Below, piece after piece: positions 27,207-36,111 of a DNA stretch of 64,000 bases (positions within the stretch are counted from its first letter, which is position 1; each line of letters opens with the position of its first letter). Location of the stretch: the NCBI GenBank assembly GCA_052103955.1, contig JBQELO010000010.1, forward strand, positions 59,699-123,698, written 5' to 3'. Made by a program: the position numbers and the translations under genes. Source of the DNA: Paenalcaligenes sp052103955 (GTDB lineage Bacteria > Pseudomonadota > Gammaproteobacteria > Burkholderiales > Burkholderiaceae_B). The notes below the pieces were generated by a model. The model was given only the letters and a program-made list of their open reading frames with translations. It had not been told where the DNA came from and ran no database searches.

Positions 27207-28202
27207 ATGGCAACACGCACTACGCTTCGTACGCTGCTGGTAAGCAGCATGATTGGCTTAAGTGGTCTGGCGATGGCAGCACAGGCCCAACCACCATCTA
27301 AGCCTGAATGTATTGCTCCGGCACAACCGGGTGGTGGTTTTGACCTAACGTGTCGCGTGGCAGTGAATGGTTTTCTGGAAACGGGTGGGTTGGAAAATCC
27401 CATGCGCACGATATATATGCCAGGTGGTGTAGGGGCAGTGGCCTATAACCACATTGTGGCGCAGCGTGCCAGTGATCCTAATGCCATTACCGCATTTTCG
27501 GGTGGTTCATTATTGAACTTGGCGCAAGGTAAGTTTGGTAAGTATTCGGAAAATGATGTGCGCTGGGTGGCTTCTATTGGTAGCGACTACGGCGTGGCGA
27601 TTGTGCGTGATGATTCGCCATATCAAGATTTGGGTTCGCTGATGGCTGCATTTAAAGCAGACCCAACCAAAATTGTATTAGGGGCAGGTGGTTCTGTTGG
27701 TGGACAAGATTGGATGAAGGCGGCCTTAACGGCACGCGCAGCCGATGTGGACTTCCGCAGAATGCGTTTTGTGGCGTTTGAAGGTGGTGGTGAGGCGATG
27801 ACTGCTTTGCGCGGTGGTCATATCCAAGCCTATATGGGTGATGCAGCTGAAGCCTACACCATGTTAGAAGGTGGTGCTCCTATACGAGTACTGGCCGTTT
27901 TTAACGATAAACGCTTAGATGGCGCGTTGGCCGCTGTGCCAACCGCTAAAGAGCAGGGCTTTGATATTGAATGGCCAATTATCCGTGGCTTTTACGTGGG
28001 GCCAAAAGTCTCTGACGAGCAATATCAGTGGTGGGTAGCAGCCTTCGATACGTTGATGCAAAGCCCCGAGTTTGCACAATTACAGCAACAACAAGGGTTG
28101 TTTCCATTCAATATGACAGGCGCAGAGCTGGACGCTTACGTGAAAGACCAAGTGGTGGAGTATCGCGAGTTGGCTGACTCGTTTGGTCTGATCAAAAAAT
28201 AA
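27207..28202 (+). CDS. tctC: TctC-family periplasmic tricarboxylate-binding protein
   Basis: 331 residues from an ATG with a well-spaced GGAG site; an ORF start 66 nt upstream has no ribosome site. A signal peptide (about 1-27) ends AMAAQAQ. The mature protein has IAPAQPGGGFDLTCRV at its start and GGHIQAYMGDAAEAYTML in the ligand region, both typical of TctC/Bug receptors. It binds a carboxylate such as citrate and delivers it to TctBA. A hairpin terminator separates it from tctB. Confidence 0.92.
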   Translation: MATRTTLRTLLVSSMIGLSGLAMAAQAQPPSKPECIAPAQPGGGFDLTCRVAVNGFLETGGLENPMRTIYMPGGVGAVAYNHIVAQRASDPNAITAFSGGSLLNLAQGKFGKYSENDVRWVASIGSDYGVAIVRDDSPYQDLGSLMAAFKADPTKIVLGAGGSVGGQDWMKAALTARAADVDFRRMRFVAFEGGGEAMTALRGGHIQAYMGDAAEAYTMLEGGAPIRVLAVFNDKRLDGALAAVPTAKEQGFDIEWPIIRGFYVGPKVSDEQYQWWVAAFDTLMQSPEFAQLQQQQGLFPFNMTGAELDAYVKDQVVEYRELADSFGLIKK

Positions 28203-28216
28203 CTCTGACCCCCTTG

Positions 28217-28247
28217 GGCCCGGTATAGGTATTGCCGGGCCTCTTTT
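28217..28247 (+). terminator. intra-operon terminator/attenuator between tctC and tctB
   Basis: GGCCCGG (28217-28223) pairs with CCGGGCC (28235-28241) and is followed by CTTTTT. Partial readthrough would leave more receptor (TctC) than membrane subunits, as is common for binding-protein systems. Confidence 0.75.
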
Positions 28248-28286
28248 TATCCTGCCACACGAGGGCGGGAGGATCAGGAGATCTTC

Positions 28287-28733
28287 ATGATAACGCTAAA
28301 TAATCGCGTGCTAGGTGTGAGCGCGCTGGTTTTTGCCGCCTTAATTACGGCTTTTGGTTATGACTTAGAGCCACCGTTTTCGTACGAACCAGTAGGGCCT
28401 AAAGCTTTTCCGCTGCTGTTGGCATTCATTATTGCCCTCTGTGGGTTGAGGTTGATAGTGAAAGGTGGTGGCGAGGTAGGGGCTAACCCACCGGGTGCTA
28501 CTGCTCGTATTGTGGCGATGGTAGGCGTGTTGGCTGCGTATGCATGGCTGTTTCAATGGCTAGGTTTTATTGTCGCAACGGCGTTGATGGCCATTGTAGT
28601 AGGGCGTTTATTTGGCGCCTCATGGAAGCAAGCAGTGGCTGGTGGTGTAGGCATGGGCGTGGGCTTGTTTTTATTGTTTGACTTGGCCTTAGACGTGGTC
28701 TTGCCGCATGGCATCTTAGGAGAATGGCTATGA
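28287..28733 (+). CDS. tctB: TctB-family small membrane subunit
   Basis: 148 residues with four hydrophobic helices, the TctB layout (small transmembrane subunit of tripartite tricarboxylate transporters). It includes YEPVGPKAFPLLLAFIIA near residue 32, a family hallmark (xGPxxFP). Its 3' end overlaps tctA by 10 nt. It forms the membrane complex with TctA. Confidence 0.9.
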   Translation: MITLNNRVLGVSALVFAALITAFGYDLEPPFSYEPVGPKAFPLLLAFIIALCGLRLIVKGGGEVGANPPGATARIVAMVGVLAAYAWLFQWLGFIVATALMAIVVGRLFGASWKQAVAGGVGMGVGLFLLFDLALDVVLPHGILGEWL

Positions 28734-30256
28734 GTGATACCTTAACGTATTTGGGCATAGGTTTTGGTGTCGCGTTTTCGGGCATAAACCTATTGGTGGC
28801 GGCCATAGGCTCGTTCATCGGTACTATTGTTGGTGTGTTGCCCGGCTTAGGGCCTATTAACGGCGTAGCAATGTTAGTACCCATTGCCTTTGCCATGAAG
28901 CTTCCTCCGGAGTCAGCCCTGATTTTGCTGGCTGCCGTGTATGTGGGGGCAGAGTACGGTGGACGTATTACCTCTATTTTGATCAACGTGCCGGGTGAAG
29001 CGGCGGCGGTCATGACCACCTTGGACGGTTATCCATTAGCACGTAAAGGGTTGGCCAGCGTGGCGTTGTCCTTGTCGGCGTTTGCATCATTTATTGGATC
29101 GGCGATTGCGATTTTTGGGATAGTGTTGCTTGCACCATTATTAGCCAATTGGGCGGTGGCGTTTGGCCCTGCAGAGTATTTTGTGCTGATGGTATTTGCC
29201 TTTTGTGCGCTAACCAGCTTGCTGGGTGATGAGCCCGTTAAAGGTATTTTGGCTGCCATGCTAGGGCTGTTTATTTCCACGGTGGGGGTGGATGCCAACT
29301 CGGGTGTGTACCGCTACAGCTTTGATATTCCTAATCTGGCAGATGGCATTGATTTTGTCGTCGTGGTGATTGGTTTGTTTGCCGTTGCCGAGATGCTGCA
29401 AATGCTGGAAAACCTGTTAGGTGGTGTATCCATTGAAGTGCCTAAAAGTAAGCGCAAGCTGTTTAACTTTAAAGAGCTGTCCTTTACATGGTGGAGCACA
29501 GTGCGTGGCGGTTTGATGGGCTTTTTTATTGGTATTTTGCCCGGTGCTGGGGCCAGTGTGGCATCGGCAGTGGCGTATGCGAACGAGAAAAAATACATAG
29601 AAGGCAAAGACCCTAATGCCTGCTTCGGTAAGGGGGATATGCGTGGGTTGGCCGCACCGGAATCAGCCAATAATAGTGCAGCAACCGGCTCTTTTATTCC
29701 TATGCTGACACTGGGCGTACCAGGGTCTGGTACCACAGCAGTGATGATGGGGGCGCTGACGCTCTACAACATTACCCCTGGGCCTATTTTGTTTGAAGCG
29801 CAGCCGCAAATTGTATGGGGTTTAATTGCTTCGTTGATGGTGGCTAACGTCATGCTGTTTATGATGAACGTACCGATGGTGCGAGTGTTTGCAGCCATGC
29901 TGGCTATACCACCACGCTTGTTGGTGCCGGGGGTATTGGCGATTAGTTATATTGGTGTGTATGCACTGAATGGCACTACTTTTGATTTGATGATGGTAGT
30001 GGGCATTGGTGTGATTGGTTACTTCTTGCGTAAGCTGGATGTGCCGATGGCGCCCATGGTGCTTGGGGTGGTATTAGGCAACATGATGGAGCAAAACTTA
30101 CGTCGTGCCTTGTCTATCACGGACGGTGAAATTGGTATTCTGTTTAGTAGCCCAGTGTCTATTGGGTTATGGATTGCAGCGGTATTAGTCAGTGTTGGCC
30201 CCATGTTGCTGCGTTATTTTGCTAAACGCAAAGCAGCAACTACCACAGTAGACTAA
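28724..30256 (+). CDS. tctA: TctA-family large permease subunit
   Basis: 510-residue protein with about 12 hydrophobic helices and the family (DUF112) motifs GVLPGLGPINGVAMLVPIAF near residue 38 and FIGILPGAGASVASAVAYA near residue 267, plus LGVPGSGTTAVMMGALTLYN. It imports carboxylate with an ion gradient, using TctC as receptor. It is the last gene of the operon, followed by a terminator at 30277. Confidence 0.93.
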   Translation: MAMSDTLTYLGIGFGVAFSGINLLVAAIGSFIGTIVGVLPGLGPINGVAMLVPIAFAMKLPPESALILLAAVYVGAEYGGRITSILINVPGEAAAVMTTLDGYPLARKGLASVALSLSAFASFIGSAIAIFGIVLLAPLLANWAVAFGPAEYFVLMVFAFCALTSLLGDEPVKGILAAMLGLFISTVGVDANSGVYRYSFDIPNLADGIDFVVVVIGLFAVAEMLQMLENLLGGVSIEVPKSKRKLFNFKELSFTWWSTVRGGLMGFFIGILPGAGASVASAVAYANEKKYIEGKDPNACFGKGDMRGLAAPESANNSAATGSFIPMLTLGVPGSGTTAVMMGALTLYNITPGPILFEAQPQIVWGLIASLMVANVMLFMMNVPMVRVFAAMLAIPPRLLVPGVLAISYIGVYALNGTTFDLMMVVGIGVIGYFLRKLDVPMAPMVLGVVLGNMMEQNLRRALSITDGEIGILFSSPVSIGLWIAAVLVSVGPMLLRYFAKRKAATTTVD

Positions 30257-30276
30257 GCAGTATTGGCAAGGAAAGA

Positions 30277-30310
30277 TGGCCTAGACGGTGTTGCTGTCTA
30301 GGCCATTTTT
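30277..30310 (+). terminator. terminator of the tct operon
   Basis: TGGCCTAGAC (30277-30286), loop of nine bases, GTCTAGGCCA (30296-30305), then a T run. It is part of a 45-nt sequence repeated at 31286-31330. Confidence 0.9.
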
Positions 30311-30323
30311 TATAATAGTGACT
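30279..30323. repeat. 45-bp direct repeat, copy 1 (left of SDR gene)
   Basis: It matches 31286-31330 at 43 of 45 positions. It includes the terminator stem-loop and, on the minus strand, codons reading KSLL-stop that mirror ESLL-stop at the end of the clsC-like gene in copy 2. Copy 1 therefore carries a remnant of that gene's 3' end. Confidence 0.85.
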
Positions 30324-30353
30324 TAGAACTAGGCTGAGTGATCTAGATAGCTA

Positions 30354-31136
30354 CTAGGTCAGCCGGACCGACATACCACCATCGACGATCATGGGGCTGC
30401 CAGTCATGAAGCTTGATCTGTAGGAAAGGAGAAAAAGGGCGGCCTGAGCTATTTCTTTTGCGTTCGCCATCCGCTTCATGGGGTGGAGCTTCGCAATAAA
30501 CTCCATGGCGTCCGAACCGACTTCGCTCCCCATTGATGTGATCGTTCCTCCGGGTAACAGTGTATTGATTCGAATGCCTTCCGCTGCGTGATCAGATGCC
30601 AGTGACTGTACTAATCCTATCAATCCAGCTTTGGATGCCGCATAGGCTCCCATCCCCGGCATACCGCCGTTGCTGTAACCCACGAAGGATGAGGTAAAAA
30701 CAAGGGAGCCGCCTCCCCGCTTTCTTAATGCCGGTATTTGAGCTTTCGCGGCAAGGAATGCAGCGGTTAGATTGACAGCGATGACATCGTGCCAGTTGTC
30801 GATTTTCATATCCTGAGCCGACTCCATCGTTCCCATGATTCCGGCATTGTTGAAAGCGCCGTCCAATCCACCGAACTCCTGAGTGGCGAGCTGGACAAGA
30901 GCCTCAGCATAGCCTTCGTCCTTGACGTCACCCGCTAAGAAGATAGCGTGGCCAGAGCCGCTATTGATCGTATTTGCAAGGGTCTCTAGCCCTGCTGAGC
31001 GACGTGCGCCGAGCAGTACATTGGCACCTTCGGCCGCAAACAGCAACGCTGCCGCCGCACCTATACCGCTGCTTGCCCCAGTGATGATGATGGATTTGTT
31101 TTTCAACCCCATCCAGTTGCCGTCTTTTTCGATCAT
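30354..31136 (-). CDS. SDR-family NAD(P)-dependent oxidoreductase
   Basis: 260 residues. The Rossmann motif is TGASSGIG near residue 16 of the chosen start, NNAG is present in FNNAGIMGT, and the catalytic Ser-Tyr-Lys are in FTSSFVGYSNGG and YAASKAG. The C-terminus reads SFMTGSPMIVDGG. It resembles classical FabG-like dehydrogenases; the substrate is unknown. The start at 31136 has a GAGGTG site; a longer ORF to 31223 lacks one. Codon choice looks richer in C/G-ending codons than in its neighbours. The gene sits between two 45-bp direct repeats, suggesting acquisition. Confidence 0.88.
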   Translation of the reverse strand: MIEKDGNWMGLKNKSIIITGASSGIGAAAALLFAAEGANVLLGARRSAGLETLANTINSGSGHAIFLAGDVKDEGYAEALVQLATQEFGGLDGAFNNAGIMGTMESAQDMKIDNWHDVIAVNLTAAFLAAKAQIPALRKRGGGSLVFTSSFVGYSNGGMPGMGAYAASKAGLIGLVQSLASDHAAEGIRINTLLPGGTITSMGSEVGSDAMEFIAKLHPMKRMANAKEIAQAALFLLSYRSSFMTGSPMIVDGGMSVRLT

Positions 31137-31285
31137 GTGGAACACCTCAAAGATAGTGTAGTAAAGACCACCGCACTCGCTAAGTGGTCTAAACGAAAGC
31201 ATAGACGGCAGGTTGTTACTCAAAACTCCGGTTCTTGCTGTTCATATCCATTTGGTGGCTGGCTGCGGTATGCACTATAAAAAAA

Positions 31286-31330
31286 GCCTAGACGGTGTTG
31301 CTGTCTAGGCCAATTTTTATAGTAGTGACT
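31286..31330. repeat. 45-bp direct repeat, copy 2 (right of SDR gene; also clsC-like terminator)
   Basis: Second copy of the repeat at 30279-30323. It contains the last codons of the clsC-like gene and its hairpin GCCTAGAC / GTCTAGGC, followed on the minus strand by seven T, so it ends that transcript. Confidence 0.85.
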
Positions 31331-32879
31331 CTATGGGCAACCACGACAAGAAGCCTATGTATAAGCGCTTGAAAAATGTGGACGAAGGTTCGGTGGTTTG
31401 TGTCTGGGTACCTTCGGTTGTTTGGCTAATCCATACTAGGTCATTATTTTTCTCTATGGCCAGTTCGTAAGCGTAGTAGGGAATGCTGTGATCAAAGGCA
31501 TCGGTAATCGCGTGGGCCATACTTTCGCTTTCAATCACAAAGCCCAGTTCTGTATTGAGTACAGCTGAACGAGGGTCAAAATTAAACGAGCCTACAAATG
31601 CACGTTTACCATCGACGGCAAAGGTTTTGGCGTGCAAGCTAGAGCCTGAGCTACCAAATGGGCCTGCTTTTTCCTTGGTTCTATCTTCATCCTTACCGCC
31701 TTCACGTCGCATTTCATACAGTGCTACGCCTTGTTGTAATAAGGGTAGGCGGTATTTGGCATAGCCTGCATGCACAGGTAGTACATCGGTGGCCTCCATG
31801 GCATTAGTGAGTATGCGTACCCGTACGCCTTGTTTGGCTAAGGCAGCAAAGGCTTCTACACCGTGCTCGGTAGGGACGAAGTAGGGCGATACTAAGTCTA
31901 TGGATGTTTTGGGTTCACCCAGTATTTCTAGCAACCTAGGCATCAGCATGGTTTCGTGCTGTGCGTTGCCCAATACCTTATCGGGGTCATCGCTAACCAT
32001 GGTGACGGGCACCCACTGAAAAGCGAGTGTTCCAGCCAGCATGCGTTCTACAAAGGAGGAATGCGCAATGCGTTCCACGTACGCTTGGGCTTGTGGGATG
32101 CGTGCGGTATTACTTTCTTCAGAAAGCAGGGTGTCTGCTGTTTTCTGATTGGGCGTGTCAACCAACTGCTCAATGGGGTAGGCGGCTTGGTGATTCCAGT
32201 AGCGATCAAAATCGGTAGAGACATCGTCTACTACAGGGCCTACCACCATGACATCAAGGTCGGCAAAGGCTACATCTTGGGTGGCACCAAAATACTCATC
32301 ACCGATATTACGTCCACCTACAATAGTGGCTTGGCCATCTACTGTTAGCGACTTATTGTGCATGCGTCGGTTTAGGCGACTAAAGTCCGTCAGAAACCCC
32401 AGTTGTTTAAAGGTACGAAACGGAAAAGGATTAAACAGCCTGACTTCTACGTTAGGTTCAGCATTAAGTAAGGCGAGTTTTTCGTCCAAACCGCTGGTAC
32501 CGTTATCATCAATAAGTAGACGTATACGTACATTGCGTTTTGCCGCCTCATGCAACGCATACAGCAATAAATTACCTGTAATATCGTCGCGCCAAATGTA
32601 GTACTGCACATCCACGCTACGTTGGGCGGTGGCAATGAGCAAAATGCGAGAGGCAAAGGCATCTATAGGGTCTGGCAGTGGCACTACACCCGATAGATTG
32701 GGGTGCGCGGCGATTTGAGGCTGCAGCCCTCTGCCCAATAGGGTGTCGTGAGTATCTTGCTGTAAAAACGCGTGTGAAACCGTTTTGTTCTCCGTCGCGG
32801 GTAAGTGACAGGCCGACAGGATTCCGGCAGTTAGAAGCAACAGCGCATTGCGTGGTGTGAAGTATCCCTGTCTGGTCAT
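31317..32879 (-). CDS. clsC: phospholipase D-like cardiolipin synthase, ClsC type, lipoprotein
   Basis: 520 residues with a lipoprotein signal (LLLLTAGILSAC, cysteine near residue 24). Two HxKxxxxD motifs of the phospholipase D superfamily are present: MHNKSLTVDGQATIVGGRN (about residue 173) and LHAKTFAVDGKRAFVGSFN (about 411). The NIGDEYF segment after the first motif is shared with E. coli ClsC (YmdC), which makes cardiolipin from phosphatidylglycerol and phosphatidylethanolamine. The usual ymdB partner is not adjacent. Other PLD-like activities cannot be excluded. Confidence 0.87.
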   Translation of the reverse strand: MTRQGYFTPRNALLLLTAGILSACHLPATENKTVSHAFLQQDTHDTLLGRGLQPQIAAHPNLSGVVPLPDPIDAFASRILLIATAQRSVDVQYYIWRDDITGNLLLYALHEAAKRNVRIRLLIDDNGTSGLDEKLALLNAEPNVEVRLFNPFPFRTFKQLGFLTDFSRLNRRMHNKSLTVDGQATIVGGRNIGDEYFGATQDVAFADLDVMVVGPVVDDVSTDFDRYWNHQAAYPIEQLVDTPNQKTADTLLSEESNTARIPQAQAYVERIAHSSFVERMLAGTLAFQWVPVTMVSDDPDKVLGNAQHETMLMPRLLEILGEPKTSIDLVSPYFVPTEHGVEAFAALAKQGVRVRILTNAMEATDVLPVHAGYAKYRLPLLQQGVALYEMRREGGKDEDRTKEKAGPFGSSGSSLHAKTFAVDGKRAFVGSFNFDPRSAVLNTELGFVIESESMAHAITDAFDHSIPYYAYELAIEKNNDLVWISQTTEGTQTQTTEPSSTFFKRLYIGFLSWLPIESLL

Positions 32880-33011
32880 GTGGTGAGGCGCTATGCCAAG
32901 CGTGGCGTGATGGCCAGCATAACGTTTGGCCCAAGACGGCGTTTACCAGAATGGTAGCGCCGTCTTAGTCTACTAAAAAATAACGGTTGATGCGCAGGCA
33001 GAGAGAAAATG

Positions 33012-33635
33012 TTACGCGCCTGTCGCAGGAGCCGGTAGTGTGATGCCTTTTTGTACTGCAGGGCGGGCAGCGATACGTTCGTGCCAAGCGCTTAGATGCA
33101 CAAAGTGGCTGAAGTCAAAATTGATGATGCGTGCGATATGCGTCCACCCAAAATGGGCAATATCCGCAATGGAGTACTCATCGCCTGCAAAATAGGGTAC
33201 ATGGGCCAGATGCTGATCTAGCACTGAAAAAGCGTTGTGGGTTAAACGTTGGTAGCGTTCTAGAGCAGCGAGCTGTGTAGGCTGGTCGAAGAGTTCAAAG
33301 TGTACGCGTTGACCAATAATGGGGCCCACGCTAGACGCATGGTATTGCAACCATTTGATGGCCTCCCAGCGTTGTGCAGTGGAGGTAGGCAGTAGTTTGC
33401 CGGTTTTTTCGGCCAAGTACAGCAGAATCGCGGCAGATTCAAATAACACAATGTTGTGCGCATCATCGCACAACACCGGAATACGCCCATGCGGGTTAAG
33501 CGCCAAAAACTCGGGGCGCTGGTGCTCACCTTCTTCAATACGTACATGGTGCAGGGTATAGGGCAGCCCTAACTCTTCAAGTGCGATGGTGATTTTGAAA
33601 CCATTAGGTGAACTATCCGTGTAAAGCTGTAGCAT
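33012..33635 (-). CDS. glutathione S-transferase
   Basis: 207 residues. The N-terminal thioredoxin-like domain has LYTDSSPNGFKITIALEEL with the serine/asparagine region near residues 7-10, and the glutathione-binding ESAAILLYLAEKTGKLLP at about 66-84. A C-terminal helical domain follows (YFAGDEYSIADIAHFGW). It resembles the YfcG/YghU-like and Nu-class enzymes (TxxN-type motif SPNG); peroxidase or disulfide-bond activity is possible. It is divergent from a LysR gene with a perfect inverted repeat between them. Confidence 0.88.
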   Translation of the reverse strand: MLQLYTDSSPNGFKITIALEELGLPYTLHHVRIEEGEHQRPEFLALNPHGRIPVLCDDAHNIVLFESAAILLYLAEKTGKLLPTSTAQRWEAIKWLQYHASSVGPIIGQRVHFELFDQPTQLAALERYQRLTHNAFSVLDQHLAHVPYFAGDEYSIADIAHFGWTHIARIINFDFSHFVHLSAWHERIAARPAVQKGITLPAPATGA

Positions 33636-33697
33636 AATATTTAAAATTTCTAACGTTAAAAGACTATTTAAGTACGTTAATTTTCAGCTGTCACACA

Positions 33698-33719
33698 GTA
33701 TAAATAAAGCGATTTATAC
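33698..33719. promoter_or_regulatory. LysR-type binding site between GST and LysR genes
   Basis: GTATAAAT, six bases, ATTTATAC: perfect 8-bp half-sites containing a T-N11-A. It is 27 nt from the LysR start and within the divergent promoter region, the normal place for autoregulation and control of the GST gene. Confidence 0.7.
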
Positions 33720-33745
33720 TAACCATAGAGTTTAGGAAAACTAAA

Positions 33746-34630
33746 ATGAGTGTCATGCCACCATTGCAGGCGCTACGTACTTTCGTGGAAGTGGGTAAAC
33801 AAGGCAGCATCAAAGCCGCAGCTCATGCTTTGCATGTCACACCGGGGGCGGTAAGTCAGCAGATACGTTTGCTTGAAGACAGATTGGGTGTGGTGTTGCT
33901 AGAACGAGAGCGTTTGGGTATGCGCTTAAGCAAACTGGGCAGCGAAGTGTATCCGTTGCTCAGCGATGCGTTTGCGCAGGTAGACCGAGCCTTAGATGTA
34001 GTAGCCGAGACCATCGATAACCAAGCGTTGACCATTAGTACCGTGGCGGCGTTTGCGGCATCGTGGTTAGTGCCACGATTAGGGCGTTTCACAGAACGCT
34101 ACCCGCATATAGAGGTCAGGGTAGAAACGGGTTCTGCTTTAGTGGATATGCGGCGTGATAGGGTAGACATTGCTTTACGTCACGGCTTAGGCGATTACCC
34201 CGGTTTAGAGGTCACACCGTTAATGGCACCGGTGTTAATTCCAGTCGCCGCTCCGCATCTATTGCAATCAGGACATAGGCTGAACGAGCCAGAGCAATGT
34301 CTGGATTTTCCGTTATTACATGACTCTGACCGGGCAGATTGGTCGTTATGGTTAAGCGCGCATGGCGTTGTAGAAGACGCACGGGCTCAACGAGGCAGCA
34401 TGTTTGAGGACGATTACTTACTCATACGTGCGGCAATTTCTGGGCAAGGCATAGCCTTAGTGCCCGAGGCGTATGCACGCGAAGAAATCAAAGAAGGTAG
34501 ATTGGTGCAGGTCTTAGATAAGCCGTGGCCAGCTAGGTTTGCCTATTATGTGGTGACACGCCCTGGTGCGACTAAACGTCCAGAAGTGCGTGCATTTATT
34601 GACTGGATACGCGAAGAGGCCACGCCATAA
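33746..34630 (+). CDS. LysR-family regulator, GcvA-like
   Basis: 294 residues. The N-terminal HTH (about 5-65) has GSIKAAAHALHVTPGAVSQQ, and the C-terminal LysR substrate domain contains VRVETGSALVDMRRDRVDIA and GQGIALVPEAYAREEI, typical of the GcvA/AmpR-like branch. It is divergent from the GST gene, which it probably regulates. Confidence 0.9.
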   Translation: MSVMPPLQALRTFVEVGKQGSIKAAAHALHVTPGAVSQQIRLLEDRLGVVLLERERLGMRLSKLGSEVYPLLSDAFAQVDRALDVVAETIDNQALTISTVAAFAASWLVPRLGRFTERYPHIEVRVETGSALVDMRRDRVDIALRHGLGDYPGLEVTPLMAPVLIPVAAPHLLQSGHRLNEPEQCLDFPLLHDSDRADWSLWLSAHGVVEDARAQRGSMFEDDYLLIRAAISGQGIALVPEAYAREEIKEGRLVQVLDKPWPARFAYYVVTRPGATKRPEVRAFIDWIREEATP

Positions 34631-34653
34631 GACATATGGGGGACAGCCATTTC

Positions 34654-35751
34654 TTACGGTGTAGCACTTATTGGCAGCGGGAGTTTGTGTTTGGTGTGCT
34701 GGTATAAGGCGTGCAATAACATAGGGATGGCAATGCCCAGCCCTATGTAGATGGGCCATGTAAATTCGCTGTAATAGTGGTTGAGCGCCTTGGTTTTATG
34801 CAAATCCCATAGCCCAAACCACGAGAACACAATATCTAGCAGCACAAAAGCCAGTATGTGATACGACATAATGGGTTTGGATTGCTGCCCTATATGCTTC
34901 AACAGGGGAATGTGCTGGTAATGGGCAATGATTTTTGCAATAGAAAATACTGCCACAATACCTGCTAATGCCGTTAGCGCTTGAAACACAAAGCTCACTT
35001 GGTATTTGCTCCAGGCAATCACTAGTGGCTCTAGTACATCGTATTGCGACATTAGGTAAATCAACACAAAGGCAGCAATAAAGCCGTATACGCCACTGTG
35101 CTTCATGATGAGGTGTTTGCCTGCATAGCCTAGCAAGAAAAAAGAAGACCCCACCAGCACTTGCGCTAGTAGGTTGAGGTAAAAAAGCTTGGAGGTTTGG
35201 TAAAGATCTGCCACATAGTCCATACCGGCATAGCCCAGCAGTAAGGCAATCATCAATACGGCGGCTTGCAACTGTGTAGGCGAGCTTAGTGCTTTGACCA
35301 GCAAGCTCACCACGATAAAGCACAGTAGCGACACAATAGCGTAGGCAAACAAAAACCACCCTACAAAAAAATAGCTGCCGCCATGAAAGCTTTGCTCTAT
35401 AGGGTAGAGCACAGAGCCCAACACGTTGCCACGCCATAGGCTGGTGTAAGCAATAGGGTAAAGCTGGTGCAACATAGCAAAAATCAGGGCTAACAGCAGG
35501 TACACAATCACAATGTACGAGAGGTGTTTTTTAATAAGATTCGCCGAGTGTGACAGCAGGCTTCTACGCGTGTTCAACAGCACCCCGCCCAAAAAGAAAA
35601 ACAGCGGCATGTGGTAGACATAGGGCTTGAAGAACACAAAGGGGTCGCCAGGATAGTGGCCAATCACAACGCTAATAATGCCCAGCGCTTTGACATAGTC
35701 CAACATCAACGAATCACTACTTTTTACTTTCGGTCCCGACAACTGACTCAC
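34654..35751 (-). CDS. acyltransferase family 3 membrane protein
   Basis: 365-residue integral membrane protein with about ten helices. The N-terminal segment LDYVKALGIISVVIGHYPGD holds the conserved histidine of the acyltransferase-3/OafB-like family, and FFLGGVLL follows. Such enzymes O-acetylate or O-succinylate sugars of surface polysaccharides or membrane lipids. There are no polysaccharide genes nearby, so the acceptor is unknown. It is convergent with the LysR gene. Confidence 0.85.
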   Translation of the reverse strand: MSQLSGPKVKSSDSLMLDYVKALGIISVVIGHYPGDPFVFFKPYVYHMPLFFFLGGVLLNTRRSLLSHSANLIKKHLSYIVIVYLLLALIFAMLHQLYPIAYTSLWRGNVLGSVLYPIEQSFHGGSYFFVGWFLFAYAIVSLLCFIVVSLLVKALSSPTQLQAAVLMIALLLGYAGMDYVADLYQTSKLFYLNLLAQVLVGSSFFLLGYAGKHLIMKHSGVYGFIAAFVLIYLMSQYDVLEPLVIAWSKYQVSFVFQALTALAGIVAVFSIAKIIAHYQHIPLLKHIGQQSKPIMSYHILAFVLLDIVFSWFGLWDLHKTKALNHYYSEFTWPIYIGLGIAIPMLLHALYQHTKHKLPLPISATP

Positions 35752-35907
35752 CTTTTTTGCTGCTTTCGTTATGACACGGTAACAAGAAAGGCGGGTTGCT
35801 ACTAAGTAACATTATCCAAAGGCTTGTGACAATTTCTTGGTGTGTAGTGCCTACAGCTTGGGTTTTTTCGGATGACAGCTTTTACTCTAGGCTGCTAAAC
35901 TTTGGCC

Positions 35908-36098
35908 CATTGTCATTGGGGAGTAGCTATTCCTAGCCTTGTACTAGGAAGTCCACGTCAACAAACTTGAAGCGCTTGCTTCATGGCGTGGTCAGCCGTT
36001 GCAACAGCAACGTTAGCCAGGCGAGACCTTTGGCCACATGCGTTTTAGCCTGCCGGGCGAGCTCGCGTGTGAGCCATTGGTTTTCTGCTTGCCCGGCC
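35908..36098 (+). ncRNA. yybP-ykoY (manganese) riboswitch leader
   Basis: The leader contains the conserved blocks in order: TTGGGGAGTAGC (35916-35927), CCACGTCAACA (about 35954-35964) and GGCGAGACCTTTGGCC (36020-36034), matching the Mn2+-sensing aptamer loops GGGGAGUAG and GxGAGACCUUU. A downstream GCCGGGC/GCCCGGC hairpin (about 36052-36097) just before the start codon can act as the expression platform, probably at translation initiation because no T run follows. The start site itself has no clear ribosome site outside this structure. Confidence 0.88.
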
Positions 36099-36111
36099 CT
36101 TTGTGATCCCC

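Noticed and set aside
30279..31330. Classical insertion sequence
   Set aside because: No transposase and no terminal inverted repeats; the 45-bp duplication is far too long for a normal target-site duplication.
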